Positions 21,850 to 31,384 of a stretch of 35,193 nucleotides of DNA are shown here, piece by piece. Positions within the stretch are counted from its first letter, which is position 1. Each line of letters starts with the position of its first letter. The DNA is from Nocardia wallacei (GTDB lineage: Bacteria > Actinomycetota > Actinomycetes > Mycobacteriales > Mycobacteriaceae). The translations under genes and the position numbers were made by a program. Where the stretch lies: the NCBI RefSeq assembly GCF_029868745.1, contig NZ_JARWOP010000028.1:1-35193 (forward strand), read 5' to 3'. The notes under the pieces were generated by a model that was not told the DNA's origin, made no database searches, and saw nothing but the letters and a program-made list of their open reading frames with translations.

Positions 21850-23145
21850 TCACCCCTGTTCGTGTCCGGTTTTCGGGTGCTGGTGACCGAAGACGCCGCG
21901 GGGAGCGTGGCCGTGCACGCCCTCGGCGTAGGCGGTTTCGGCGTGCAGGGCGAAGTCGATGCCCGCGATCTCGTCCTCCTTGCTGACGCGGAAGCCCATC
22001 GTGCGGTCGATCAGCTTGCCGAGGGCGAACGAGACCAGGAACGCCCACAGCGCGACCACGACCACGCCCACCGCCTGCTTGCCCAGCTGGGCGAGACCGC
22101 CGCCGTAGAACAGGCCGCGCGCGCCGCCGGTCATCACCTCGTCGGCGAGCAGGCCGATCAGCAGGCTGCCGACGATGCCGCCCATGAAGTGCACGCCCAC
22201 CACGTCCAGCGAATCGTCGTAGTTCGCCTTGAACTTCCAGCTCACCGCGTACGAACAGACCACGCCCGCAACGAGACCCACGACCACCGCGCCCAGGGTG
22301 CTGACCGAACCGCACGACGGCGTGATCGCGACAAGTCCGGCGACCACGCCCGAGGCCGCGCCGAACGTGGTCGGGCGGCCGTCGCGCAGCTGTTCCACCA
22401 GCAGCCAGCCCAGCATGCCGAGGCATCCGGCGACGAGGGTGTTCAGGAAGACGGCCGCGGCGATGCCGTCAGCGGCGAGCGCCGACCCGGCGTTGAACCC
22501 GAACCAGCCGAACCACAGGATGCCCGCGCCCAGCAGCACGAACGGCAGATTGTGCGGCCGCATCGCGTCCACCTTGAATCCGATGCGCGGACCCAGCACC
22601 AGTGCCAACGCCAATGCCGAGCCGCCCGAGGCGATCTCGACCACCAGCCCGCCCGCGAAATCCAGCGCGCCGAAGGAGGCCAGCCAGCCGTCGGGACCCC
22701 ACACCCAGTGCGCGATGGGCGCGTACACCAGCAGCGTCCACAGCGGCACGAACACGATCCAGGCCGAGAATTTGGCGCGGTCCGCGATGGCGCCGCTGAC
22801 CAGGGCGGCGGTCAGGATCGCGAAGGTCAGCTGGAAGGTCGCGTAGAGCAGTTCCGGCACCGAGCCGCGGATCGACGACGGGCCGATGCCGGTCATCCCC
22901 GCATGGGTCAGATCGCCGATCAGCCCGCCGCCGGCGTCGTCGCCGAACGACAGCGTGTACCCGAGCAGCAGCCACACCACGGTCACCAGCGGGATGGCGA
23001 TGAAGCTCATCATCAGCATGTTCAGTACGCCGGTGGAGCGCACCATCCCGCCGTAGAAGATGGCCAGGCCGGGCGTCATGAGCAGGACCAGCGCGGTGCT
23101 GGCCAGCAGCCAGGCCGTGGCTGCGGGGTCGATCGTCGGGGGCAC
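21850..23145 (-). CDS. amt: Amt-family ammonium transporter, Glu/His variant
   Basis: 431 aa from GTG 23145, with AAGGAG five bases upstream. Eleven membrane segments are expected. Family motifs: F-Y-G-G-M-V-R near 30, L-T-F-A-I-L near 107, D162-F-A-G-G, W-F-G-W-F-G-F-N-A-G-S near 211 and V-H319-F-M-G-G. The first residue of the twin-His pore pair, normally in V-V-H-I, is Glu here (V-V-E170-I-A-S-G), while the second (H319) is kept. A Glu/His pair is known in some fungal Mep proteins. No glnK is adjacent. The C-terminal tail is His-rich (H-G-H-A, F-G-H-Q-H). Confidence 0.92.
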   Translation of the reverse strand: MPPTIDPAATAWLLASTALVLLMTPGLAIFYGGMVRSTGVLNMLMMSFIAIPLVTVVWLLLGYTLSFGDDAGGGLIGDLTHAGMTGIGPSSIRGSVPELLYATFQLTFAILTAALVSGAIADRAKFSAWIVFVPLWTLLVYAPIAHWVWGPDGWLASFGALDFAGGLVVEIASGGSALALALVLGPRIGFKVDAMRPHNLPFVLLGAGILWFGWFGFNAGSALAADGIAAAVFLNTLVAGCLGMLGWLLVEQLRDGRPTTFGAASGVVAGLVAITPSCGSVSTLGAVVVGLVAGVVCSYAVSWKFKANYDDSLDVVGVHFMGGIVGSLLIGLLADEVMTGGARGLFYGGGLAQLGKQAVGVVVVALWAFLVSFALGKLIDRTMGFRVSKEDEIAGIDFALHAETAYAEGVHGHAPRGVFGHQHPKTGHEQG

Positions 23146-23199
23146 GGTAACTCCTTCCGGCGCGTTGCGCGTCGCAAGGAAATTACCGAACCCGCCTCG

Positions 23200-24063
23200 C
23201 TAGACGGGCCGGGCCGTTGTCGCGTCCTGCTGTTTACGGGTCTTGCGGGCCAGCGCGCGGCGGCCGCGCGGACCGGGAACGGGCAGGTCGTCGCGCAGTG
23301 CCAGCCATTCGGCCGTGACCAGCCACTGCTGCTGGGCGCGGGCGTCGGCGGTGTCGTTGAACACCCGCCGGCCGCGGTCGTCGCGCACGTCGTGGGCCAG
23401 CACCGACCAGCGCGGCGGGCGGCCGTGCTCGCGCTCGTACTCGTCCAGGAAACCGGCCACCAGGGTGCCGATCGTGTTCACCGGGCGCATCGAGACCCGA
23501 TTGCCGAATTTGGCGGAATGGAAACGCCGTGCGGCACAGAGCGATCGCGGCGTGGCATCGAACGCGATCCAGCCCGCCCGCTGCACCCGCTCGATCAGCC
23601 ACAGATGTTTGATCGCATTCGGCGCGATGTCGCCCACGCGCTCGCGAATCAGCGTCAGGACGGGATCGGCGAGCAGAATGTCGCGCCGCGTCGGTCCGCA
23701 GCCGTGTGCTTTCCAGTATTCGTGGGTGGTCGTCGCCAGAATGCGGCCGAATTCGTCGATGCTGCGCTGGGCGCGCTTGCCGAGCCGTTCGATGCGTTCG
23801 GCCTCCGCGCGCATCTCGTTCTGGGTGATGAGGGTGCGGATGGCCGGCATCGTCGGTACCTGACCGCGCTCCAGTAACTCCAGGATGGCGGCGGCGGTCT
23901 TCGGGTCGGCGGCGGCCGTGACCGGTAAGGAGTCCCGGTCGAGCGCGAACTCTCGCGGGCCGATGGCCCGGCTGAGCAGGCCCGCGGCGGCGCGGTCGCC
24001 GGCGAATTCGGTATGCGAAAGCAAAGCGGTGGCGATGTCGTTACACGACGGCACGGTCGACAT
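23200..24063 (-). CDS. hypothetical protein, ~287 aa
   Basis: No family recognised. The product is soluble, mostly helical and basic toward the C-terminus (R-R-A-L-A-R-K-T-R-K-Q-Q). The central part (G-C-G-P-T-R-R-D-I-L-L-A-D, then I-K-H-L-W-L-I-E-R-V-Q-R-A-G-W-I) could be a winged helix-like fold, but I would not claim DNA binding. The ATG at 24063 is only two bases from GGAGG; an in-frame GTG at 24054 has better spacing (11 bases), so the true start may be there. The ribosome site lies in a 7-bp hairpin (24066-24086). Confidence 0.75.
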   Translation of the reverse strand: MSTVPSCNDIATALLSHTEFAGDRAAAGLLSRAIGPREFALDRDSLPVTAAADPKTAAAILELLERGQVPTMPAIRTLITQNEMRAEAERIERLGKRAQRSIDEFGRILATTTHEYWKAHGCGPTRRDILLADPVLTLIRERVGDIAPNAIKHLWLIERVQRAGWIAFDATPRSLCAARRFHSAKFGNRVSMRPVNTIGTLVAGFLDEYEREHGRPPRWSVLAHDVRDDRGRRVFNDTADARAQQQWLVTAEWLALRDDLPVPGPRGRRALARKTRKQQDATTARPV

Positions 24064-24065
24064 TT

Positions 24066-24086
24066 CCTCCCGGACGGTGCGGGAGG
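24066..24086 (-). promoter_or_regulatory. hairpin sequestering a ribosome binding site
   Basis: On the minus-strand mRNA CCTCCCG-CACCGTC-CGGGAGG forms a perfect 7-bp stem whose 3' arm contains the GGAGG used by the hypothetical gene. It would restrict translation unless opened. Confidence 0.5.
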
Positions 24087-24139
24087 CTCGGTAAAGCCGT
24101 AGGGGAGAACTCCCGCGGGGCTCTGTGAGTCGGTGATTT

Positions 24140-24184
24140 GGTTGTGCCCCGGTCGGGATGAGGGACCGACCGGGGCCACCAACC
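24140..24184. promoter_or_regulatory. large structured element in the leader region
   Basis: CCCCGGTCGG (24147-24156) pairs with CCGACCGGGG (24166-24175), perfect 10 bp, loop GATGAGGGA. GGTTG/CAACC extends the stem outside a small internal loop. Another imperfect repeat (GGTTTGGC/GCCGAAACC) follows directly. It could be a terminator-like element or part of a regulatory RNA leader. Confidence 0.4.
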
Positions 24185-24514
24185 TGATGAAGGTTTGGCT
24201 ACCGAAGTTGCCGAAACCCACGTTAGCCATTTCCTCGCCCGGAATGCCAATCGGGTTACTGGATCGTTATGTCCACAATTCTCGAGGCAAACGGGGATCC
24301 GGTCCGGAATGCGCGCGGTCGAGCCGTCGCGGTTCCGTGAACGGGTGTTATTGGTCGCATTTCCAAATTGTTTCCGTGGCGGGCGGACTTATCGGTATGT
24401 TGCGGTGCGCCGCAGCGGGTTTCGGGAATGCTTGCCGGACGGGCTCTTTCGAGGCGCGTCCGAGGCGCCGGGACCGGGCGGCCGGTTGCCATGAACGATG
24501 TCGGTGGTCGCCGG

Positions 24515-24520
24515 TACCCT
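24515..24520 (+). promoter_or_regulatory. -10 element of dnaX, leaderless start
   Basis: TACCCT (TANNNT) lies six bases before GTG 24527, and no ribosome site is visible in front of that GTG. Both points fit a leaderless dnaX mRNA. Confidence 0.4.
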
Positions 24521-24526
24521 CGGGCC

Positions 24527-27520
24527 GTGGCTCTGTACCGGAAGTACCGACCGGCAACATTCGCAGAGGTGGTGGGGCAGGAGCACGTCACCGAACCGCT
24601 GAGCACCGCACTCGACACCGGGCGGATCAGTCATGCCTACCTGTTCTCCGGCCCACGCGGTTGCGGCAAGACGTCCTCGGCGCGCATCCTGGCCCGCTCG
24701 CTGAACTGTGTCGAGGGTCCGACGTCCCGGCCGTGTGGGGTGTGTTCCTCGTGCGTGGCGCTGGCGCCCGGCGGGCCGGGCAATCTGGACGTCATCGAGC
24801 TGGACGCCGCGAGCCACGGCGGCGTCGACGACACTCGCGAGCTGCGCGACCGCGCCTTCTACGCGCCGGCCGAGTCGCGCTACCGGGTGTTCATCGTCGA
24901 CGAGGCGCACATGGTCACCACCGCGGGTTTCAACGCGCTGCTCAAGATCGTGGAGGAGCCGCCCGCACATCTGATCTTCGTCTTCGCCACCACCGAGCCC
25001 GACAAGGTGCTGCCGACCATCCGTTCGCGCACCCATCATTACCCGTTCCGGCTGCTGCCGCCCGCGACCATGCGCGGCCTACTCGGCAAGATCTGCGAGC
25101 AGGAGGGCGTCCAGGTCGAAGAGGCGGTGTACCCCTTGGTGATCCGCGCCGGGGGCGGTTCCCCGCGCGACAGTCTGAGCGTGCTGGACCAGCTGCTGGC
25201 CGGTGCCGGGACCGAGGGCGTCACCTATCAGCGGGCGCTCGCGCTGCTGGGCGTCACCGATATCGCGCTGATCGACGAGGCGGTCGAGGCGCTGGTGGCT
25301 GGTGACGGCGCGGCGCTGTTCGGCACCGTCGACCGGGTGGTCGAGGCCGGTCACGATCCGCGCCGCTTCGCCACCGATCTGCTGGAGCGCATGCGCGACC
25401 TGATCCTGCTGCGCGCGGTACCCGACGCGACCGACCGCAACCTGGTCACCGGCCCCGGCGATGTCCTCGACCGGATGCGCGACCAGGCCGAGCGCATCGG
25501 CCCCGCCACGCTGACCCGTTACGCCGAACTGCTGCACGAGGGCCTGGGCGAGATGCGCGGCGCCACCGCCCCCCGCCTCCTGCTCGAGGTCGTCTGCGCC
25601 CGCATGCTCCTCCCCGCCGTCTCCGACGCCGAATCCGCGACGCTCCAACGCCTGGAACGGCTGGAGCGCGGTATGGCGGGCGGCGCTCCCGCCGCCGCGA
25701 GGCCCGCGACGAATCAGGCGCCGAGCGCCCCCGCCCAGCCTGGCGGGGAGTCGGTGCCGAGTCCCGCACCCGCCGGGGGCGGCTCCCGCCGCCGAGGCGC
25801 CGAGGCCCTCGCCGCCATCCGCGCCGAAAAGACCCCTCCCACAGCATCTTCCACCACGGACACCGATGTCCACGGTTCGCCGCCCACCCGCGAGCCGGTT
25901 TCGCAAGAGGTCGGCTCCTCGGTATCGGCCATGCCCTCGGATCCGGAGTCGTCGTCGCAGGCAGTTGGTGACGTTGCGCGCGTGGCGCAGGAGCAGCGCC
26001 CGCACCCGGCCCAGCGGGCTCAGGCTCCGCACGGCCCGGATTCCCCAGCCGCCCAGCCGCTTTCGGACCCCGCGCCGCCGATGATGGATGCCGCGGCCGA
26101 CACCGCTGAAGTGGCGGCGGCCGATCGTTCCGGTGTGCCGGCGGAAACCCCTGCCCCGCAAGCTGGTTCGATCGACGCCCTTGATTCGTCCGCACACGGC
26201 GACGAGCCCGAGGTGAGTGCCGGTCCCGTAGCGGACGATGCGGTGCGTCCGGATCCGTCCGACGGGTCCGATGCGACGGCCGAACTGTTCGAGCCGTCCG
26301 GCCAGGCGGCACAGGACATTTCGGATGGTGCGCCTGCGGGCGGCATCTCCGCAGAGGCGCCGCCGATCGATACGGAATCCTCACCCGAGCCGACCACATC
26401 CGCAGCAGCCTCGCCCGGTGCAGATGCCGATGTGCCCGGTCAACCGGATGCACACGGCAGTGCCGACCCGTCCGGTCCGGCGGATGCATACGGCGGTGCC
26501 GATGTGTCCGGTCCGGCGGATGCACACGGCAGTGCCGACCCGTCCGGTCCGGCGGATGCATACGGCGGTGCCGATGTGTCCAGTCCGGCGGGTGCGCGTG
26601 GCGGTGCCGATGTGTCCAGTCCGGCGGGTGCGCGTGGCGGTGCCGATGTGTCCGGTCGGGTCGAGGCGCTCGGTGATGCCGATGTGTCCGGTCAGGCGGT
26701 AGGCGCTGCCGGGGCTGCTGAGATGGCCGGGGCGGTGGAGGACCTCGGGGCGGTGGGCGGTGCTGCGGCAGCGGGTGCACAGGGGGACGTGGTCGGGGAG
26801 GTCGAGGCCAAGTGGGGGGAGATCAGGGGGAAGGTGCGGGAGTTCGGGGCCGCGGTGCATGCGTTGTTGTCCGGGGCTTCGGTGGCTCGGGTCGAGGGGG
26901 ACACGATCGTGTTCGCGCATCAGCACGCGCCGTTGGCGCAGCGGCTGTCGAATCCGAAGTATGTGGAGGCCGTGCAGGGGGCGGTGCGGGCCGTGCTGGG
27001 GCGGGAGTACGGGGTGCGATGGGAGGTCGGGTCCGGTGCGCCTCCCGCGAGCGGCGGGCGTGCCCAGTCCGGTGCGCCGAGTCGCGGCGGGGCGGCTCAG
27101 GGGCGTGGCGGCGCGGCCCCGGCACAGGGCGGGTCGGGGCAGTCACGTCCGGCGCAGGGCGAGACCCCGCGGTTCACCCGGCCGAGTCAGTCGCGGACGA
27201 CGAGCCCGGAGGCGTCCGGCTCGACCTCGGCGCGCGGTCGCGAATCCAGCCCGGCAGGCAATGATTCGAGCACCCCGCCGCCACCGCCGGACGACGACAT
27301 TCCGCTGCCCGACGGCCCGGACCTTCCCGACGACCCGGGACCCTCCGGCTACTCGTCGGTAGGTTATGACGGTGTCCCACCTGCGCCGACGCCGGAGGAG
27401 GAGCAGGAGATGCTCGACGAGTCGGCCCGCCCGGCCCCGCCCGGAGACCGCCGCGACCCCGATGAGGTGGCCTTGGAGTTGCTCGCGAGTGAGCTGGGCG
27501 CCACACGCCTGGAGGCTTGA
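24527..27520 (+). CDS. dnaX: DNA polymerase III subunit gamma/tau
   Basis: 997 aa from GTG 24527 (M-A-L-Y-R-K-Y-R-P). AAA+ clamp-loader core: Walker A G-P-R-G-C-G-K-T-S (42-50), zinc module C61-x8-C70-x2-C73-x2-C76, D-E-A-H (125-128) and a sensor region ending I-R-S-R-T. Domain III reaches ~380. A very long Ala/Pro/Ser/Asp-rich linker follows (~400-740), including seven 12-residue repeats. A conserved-looking C-terminal domain (~755-840) has W-G-E-I-R-G-K-V-R-E-F and A-P-L-A-Q-R-L-S-N-P-K-Y, and the tail is acidic and Pro-rich. An ATG at 24491 is an alternative start. The protein loads the sliding clamp in the replisome. It is longer than mycobacterial DnaX, mainly because of the linker. Confidence 0.96.
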   Translation: MALYRKYRPATFAEVVGQEHVTEPLSTALDTGRISHAYLFSGPRGCGKTSSARILARSLNCVEGPTSRPCGVCSSCVALAPGGPGNLDVIELDAASHGGVDDTRELRDRAFYAPAESRYRVFIVDEAHMVTTAGFNALLKIVEEPPAHLIFVFATTEPDKVLPTIRSRTHHYPFRLLPPATMRGLLGKICEQEGVQVEEAVYPLVIRAGGGSPRDSLSVLDQLLAGAGTEGVTYQRALALLGVTDIALIDEAVEALVAGDGAALFGTVDRVVEAGHDPRRFATDLLERMRDLILLRAVPDATDRNLVTGPGDVLDRMRDQAERIGPATLTRYAELLHEGLGEMRGATAPRLLLEVVCARMLLPAVSDAESATLQRLERLERGMAGGAPAAARPATNQAPSAPAQPGGESVPSPAPAGGGSRRRGAEALAAIRAEKTPPTASSTTDTDVHGSPPTREPVSQEVGSSVSAMPSDPESSSQAVGDVARVAQEQRPHPAQRAQAPHGPDSPAAQPLSDPAPPMMDAAADTAEVAAADRSGVPAETPAPQAGSIDALDSSAHGDEPEVSAGPVADDAVRPDPSDGSDATAELFEPSGQAAQDISDGAPAGGISAEAPPIDTESSPEPTTSAAASPGADADVPGQPDAHGSADPSGPADAYGGADVSGPADAHGSADPSGPADAYGGADVSSPAGARGGADVSSPAGARGGADVSGRVEALGDADVSGQAVGAAGAAEMAGAVEDLGAVGGAAAAGAQGDVVGEVEAKWGEIRGKVREFGAAVHALLSGASVARVEGDTIVFAHQHAPLAQRLSNPKYVEAVQGAVRAVLGREYGVRWEVGSGAPPASGGRAQSGAPSRGGAAQGRGGAAPAQGGSGQSRPAQGETPRFTRPSQSRTTSPEASGSTSARGRESSPAGNDSSTPPPPPDDDIPLPDGPDLPDDPGPSGYSSVGYDGVPPAPTPEEEQEMLDESARPAPPGDRRDPDEVALELLASELGATRLEA
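26447..26698 (+). repeat. seven 36-base tandem repeats inside dnaX
   Basis: Units start at 26447, 26483, 26519, 26555, 26591, 26627 and 26663 and encode variants of D-A-H/Y-G-S/G-A-D-P/V-S-G-P-A. Units 1+2 and 3+4 form a 72-base higher-order duplication. The repeats keep frame and extend a disordered linker. Confidence 0.85.
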
Positions 27521-27545
27521 CAGACACCCGCCGGACGGCCTTAAG

Positions 27546-27575
27546 TTAACCGGAGTTCGCATCCGGCTGTACTAT
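27546..27575 (+). promoter_or_regulatory. fadA-fadB promoter with inverted repeat in the spacer
   Basis: TTAACC (-35-like, 27546-27551) and TACTAT (-10, 27570-27575) are 18 bases apart. CCGGA and TCCGG (27550-27554 and 27562-27566) form an inverted repeat between them, a candidate operator for a fatty-acid-responsive repressor. Confidence 0.5.
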
Positions 27576-27581
27576 GAACGG

Positions 27582-27812
27582 GTGGTCGTCAGCGGCGGTG
27601 CTACGAGGCTCTATGGTTGGCCCCGGAAGAGGGGCGAACCGAGCACGCGTGCGCCTCTGCATGCCGACGTTTGTACAGCGTCCAGTCCTGGTGCGAGCCA
27701 TGTGCCCGGACCGCCATCCACACGGTCGGCCCGACGGCCGGTCGGCGAGGTTACCTGCGGCGATATCGGGCACTGCGGTGTCGGCGCAGCCTAAGGAAGG
27801 AAACACTCCGAT
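27582..27812 (+). other. ~230-base leader of fadA
   Basis: Transcription from the promoter above would start near 27582. The leader contains a hairpin at 27615-27640 (GGTT/AACC and GCCCC/GGGGC, loop GGAAGA). A GTG at 27582 opens a 70-codon frame ending at 27794, which could be a leaderless upstream ORF but has no recognisable content. AAGGAAGGA before 27813 is the fadA ribosome site. Confidence 0.4.
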
Positions 27813-29024
<1,212 letters not shown>

Positions 29025-29054
29025 CGCCCTACCTCACAGGAGAGACCAAAAGAC

Positions 29055-31202
29055 ATGACCGACAACATGATTGCCTGGGAGAAGGACGCCGACGGCATCG
29101 TTGTGTTGACCATGGACGACCCCAACCAGGGCGCCAACACGATGAACGAGCTGTACAAGAGCTCGATGCAGGCCACCGTCGACCGCCTCGAGGCCGAGAA
29201 GGACGACATCTCCGGTGTCGTCATCACCTCGGCGAAGAAGACCTTCTTCGCCGGTGGCGACCTCAAGAACATGATGCAGACCGGGCCGGAGGACGCCGCG
29301 GCCATCATGGAGGAGCTGACCGTCATCAAGGGCGCGCTGCGCCGCCTGGAGCAGCTCGGCAAGCCGGTCGTCGCCGCCATCAACGGCGCCGCGCTGGGCG
29401 GCGGCCTGGAGATCGCGCTGGCCACCCACCACCGCATCGCCGCCGACGTGAAGGGCCTGAAGATCGGTCTGCCCGAGGTGAAGCTGGGCCTGCTGCCCGC
29501 CGGCGGCGGTGTCACCCGCACCGTGCGGATGTTCGGCCTGCAGACCGCGCTGCTGCAGATCCTGTTGCAGGGCAACGAGTTCGACGCCAACAAGGCCAAG
29601 GGCATCGGCCTGGTCGACGAGGTCGTCGGCTCGGTCGAGGAGCTGGTCCCCGCCGCCAAGGCGTGGATCAAGGCCAACCCGGACAAGGGCGTGCAGCCCT
29701 GGGATGTCAAGGGCTACAAGATCCCCGGCGGCACCCCGGCCAGCCCGGCGCTGGCGGCCAACCTCCCGGCGTTCCCGGCGAACCTGCGCAAGCAGCTCAA
29801 GGGCGCCAACATGCCGGCCCCGAAGAACATCATGTCCGCCGCCATCGAGGGCGCGCAGGTCGACTTCGACAACGCCTCGCTGATCGAGTCGCGGTACTTC
29901 GTCAACCTGCTCACCGGGCCGGTCGCGAAGAACATGATCCAGGCGTTCTTCTTCGACCTGCAGACCATCAACAACGGTGGTTCGCGGCCGAAGGACGTGC
30001 CCAAGCGCGAGATCAAGAAGGTCGGCGTGCTGGGCGCGGGCATGATGGGCGCGGGTATCGCCTACGTGTCGGCCAAGGCCGGGTACGAGGTCGTGCTGAA
30101 GGACGTCTCGCAGGAGGCGGCCGACCGCGGCAAGAACTACTCGGAGAAGATCGAGGCGAAGGCGCTCTCGCGCGGCAAGACCACCGAGGAGAAGTCCAAG
30201 GCGCTGCTGGACCGCATCCACCCGACCGCCGACGCCAAGGATTTCGCGGGCGTCGACTTCGTCATCGAGGCCGTCTTCGAGAACACCGAGCTGAAGCAGA
30301 AGGTGTTCCAGGAGATCGAGGACGTCGTCACCCCCGACGCGCTGCTCGGCTCCAACACCTCCACCCTGCCCATCACCGGCCTCGCCGCCGGTGTGAAGCG
30401 GGAGCAGGACTTCATCGGCATCCACTTCTTCTCGCCGGTCGACAAGATGCCGCTGGTGGAGATCATCCGTGGGGAGAAGACCTCCGACGAGGCGCTGGCC
30501 CGGGTGTTCGACTACACCTTGGCGATCCGGAAGACCCCGATCGTGGTGAACGACAGCCGCGGCTTCTTCACCTCCCGAGTGATCGGCACGTTCGTCAACG
30601 AGGCGATCGCGATGCTGAAGGAAGGCATCGACCCGCAGACCATCGAGCAGTCGGGTTTGCAGGCCGGTTACCCGGCGGCGCCGCTGCAGCTGTCGGACGA
30701 GCTGAACATGAAGCTCATGCAGAAGATCGCCGCCGAGACGCTCGAGGCCGCGAAGGCGGGCGACACGCGTCTGGGCACCGAGCGGCATCCGGCGCAGGAC
30801 GTCATCGACTACATGGTGGGCGAGGGTCGTCCGGGTCGTCTGGAGAAGGCCGGGTTCTACGAGTACGACGAGAACGGCAAGCGGCTGGGCCTGTGGTCGG
30901 GACTGCGTGAGCATTTCAAGACGAGCACCGAGGACCAGGTTCCGTTCCAGGACCTGATCGATCGGCAGCTGTTCATCGAGGCCATCGAGACGCAGAAGTG
31001 TTTCGACGAGGGTGTGTTGACGGCGACGGCCGATGCGAACATCGGCTCGATCTTCGGTATCGGCTACCCGGCCTGGACCGGCGGTGTGCACCAGTTCATC
31101 GTCGGGTACCCGGGTGGACAGGAGGGCTTCGTGGCCCGCGCCGACGAGCTTGCCGCCAAGTACGGCAAGCGGTTCGAGGTGCCCGCCTCGCTGCGCAAGT
31201 AG
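29055..31202 (+). CDS. fadB: fatty-acid oxidation complex alpha subunit (hydratase/dehydrogenase)
   Basis: 715 aa. N-terminal crotonase domain with oxyanion loop F-F-A-G-G-D-L and catalytic E119 (G-G-G-L-E-I-A-L) and E141 (G-L-P-E-V-K-L-G). An NAD-binding Rossmann fold starts at ~322 (G-V-L-G-A-G-M-M-G-A-G). The 3-hydroxyacyl-CoA dehydrogenase catalytic His/Glu lies in I-H-F-F-S-P-V-D-K-M-P-L-V-E, followed by two C-terminal dehydrogenase helical domains. It hydrates enoyl-CoA and oxidises the hydroxyacyl product, which FadA then cleaves. Length and domain order are complete. Confidence 0.96.
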   Translation: MTDNMIAWEKDADGIVVLTMDDPNQGANTMNELYKSSMQATVDRLEAEKDDISGVVITSAKKTFFAGGDLKNMMQTGPEDAAAIMEELTVIKGALRRLEQLGKPVVAAINGAALGGGLEIALATHHRIAADVKGLKIGLPEVKLGLLPAGGGVTRTVRMFGLQTALLQILLQGNEFDANKAKGIGLVDEVVGSVEELVPAAKAWIKANPDKGVQPWDVKGYKIPGGTPASPALAANLPAFPANLRKQLKGANMPAPKNIMSAAIEGAQVDFDNASLIESRYFVNLLTGPVAKNMIQAFFFDLQTINNGGSRPKDVPKREIKKVGVLGAGMMGAGIAYVSAKAGYEVVLKDVSQEAADRGKNYSEKIEAKALSRGKTTEEKSKALLDRIHPTADAKDFAGVDFVIEAVFENTELKQKVFQEIEDVVTPDALLGSNTSTLPITGLAAGVKREQDFIGIHFFSPVDKMPLVEIIRGEKTSDEALARVFDYTLAIRKTPIVVNDSRGFFTSRVIGTFVNEAIAMLKEGIDPQTIEQSGLQAGYPAAPLQLSDELNMKLMQKIAAETLEAAKAGDTRLGTERHPAQDVIDYMVGEGRPGRLEKAGFYEYDENGKRLGLWSGLREHFKTSTEDQVPFQDLIDRQLFIEAIETQKCFDEGVLTATADANIGSIFGIGYPAWTGGVHQFIVGYPGGQEGFVARADELAAKYGKRFEVPASLRK

Positions 31203-31228
31203 CGGCGTCCGGCGGCACGTAATCGCTG

Positions 31229-31267
31229 GTACGGCCCGGTCCACGGCAGACGTGGTCCGGGCCGTAC
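31229..31267 (+). terminator. terminator of the fadA-fadB operon
   Basis: GTACGGCCCGGTCCACG (31229-31245) pairs with CGTGGTCCGGGCCGTAC (31251-31267), 17 bp with one mismatch and loop GCAGA, 26 bases after the fadB stop. No T-tract follows, as usual in this GC range. Confidence 0.75.
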
Positions 31268-31384
31268 TGCGTCCGAAGGGCTTTCGCGGGTACGGGCGGG
31301 TGTCGTATACACGCGGACGGAATTGCCACCGCATCGCAGAAGTCCGCGCTACGTTGGAATGAGCGGAACGTTCGAGGTGGTCCC

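Larger units (their letters stand above)
24064..24526. other. 463-base divergent intergenic region before dnaX
   Basis: It contains two strong hairpins (24066-24086 and 24140-24184), a relatively AT-richer stretch (about 24190-24420) and the dnaX -10. I found no SRP RNA, tRNA or protein with coding character. A structured 5' leader of the minus-strand gene is the simplest reading of the hairpins. Confidence 0.5.

Noticed and set aside
27615..27640. SRP (4.5S) RNA because of a CCGGAAGA loop near dnaX
   Set aside because: Only a short hairpin is present; the conserved GGAAGG-AGCA tetraloop/symmetric-loop context and ~100-nt rod are missing. None found elsewhere in the window.
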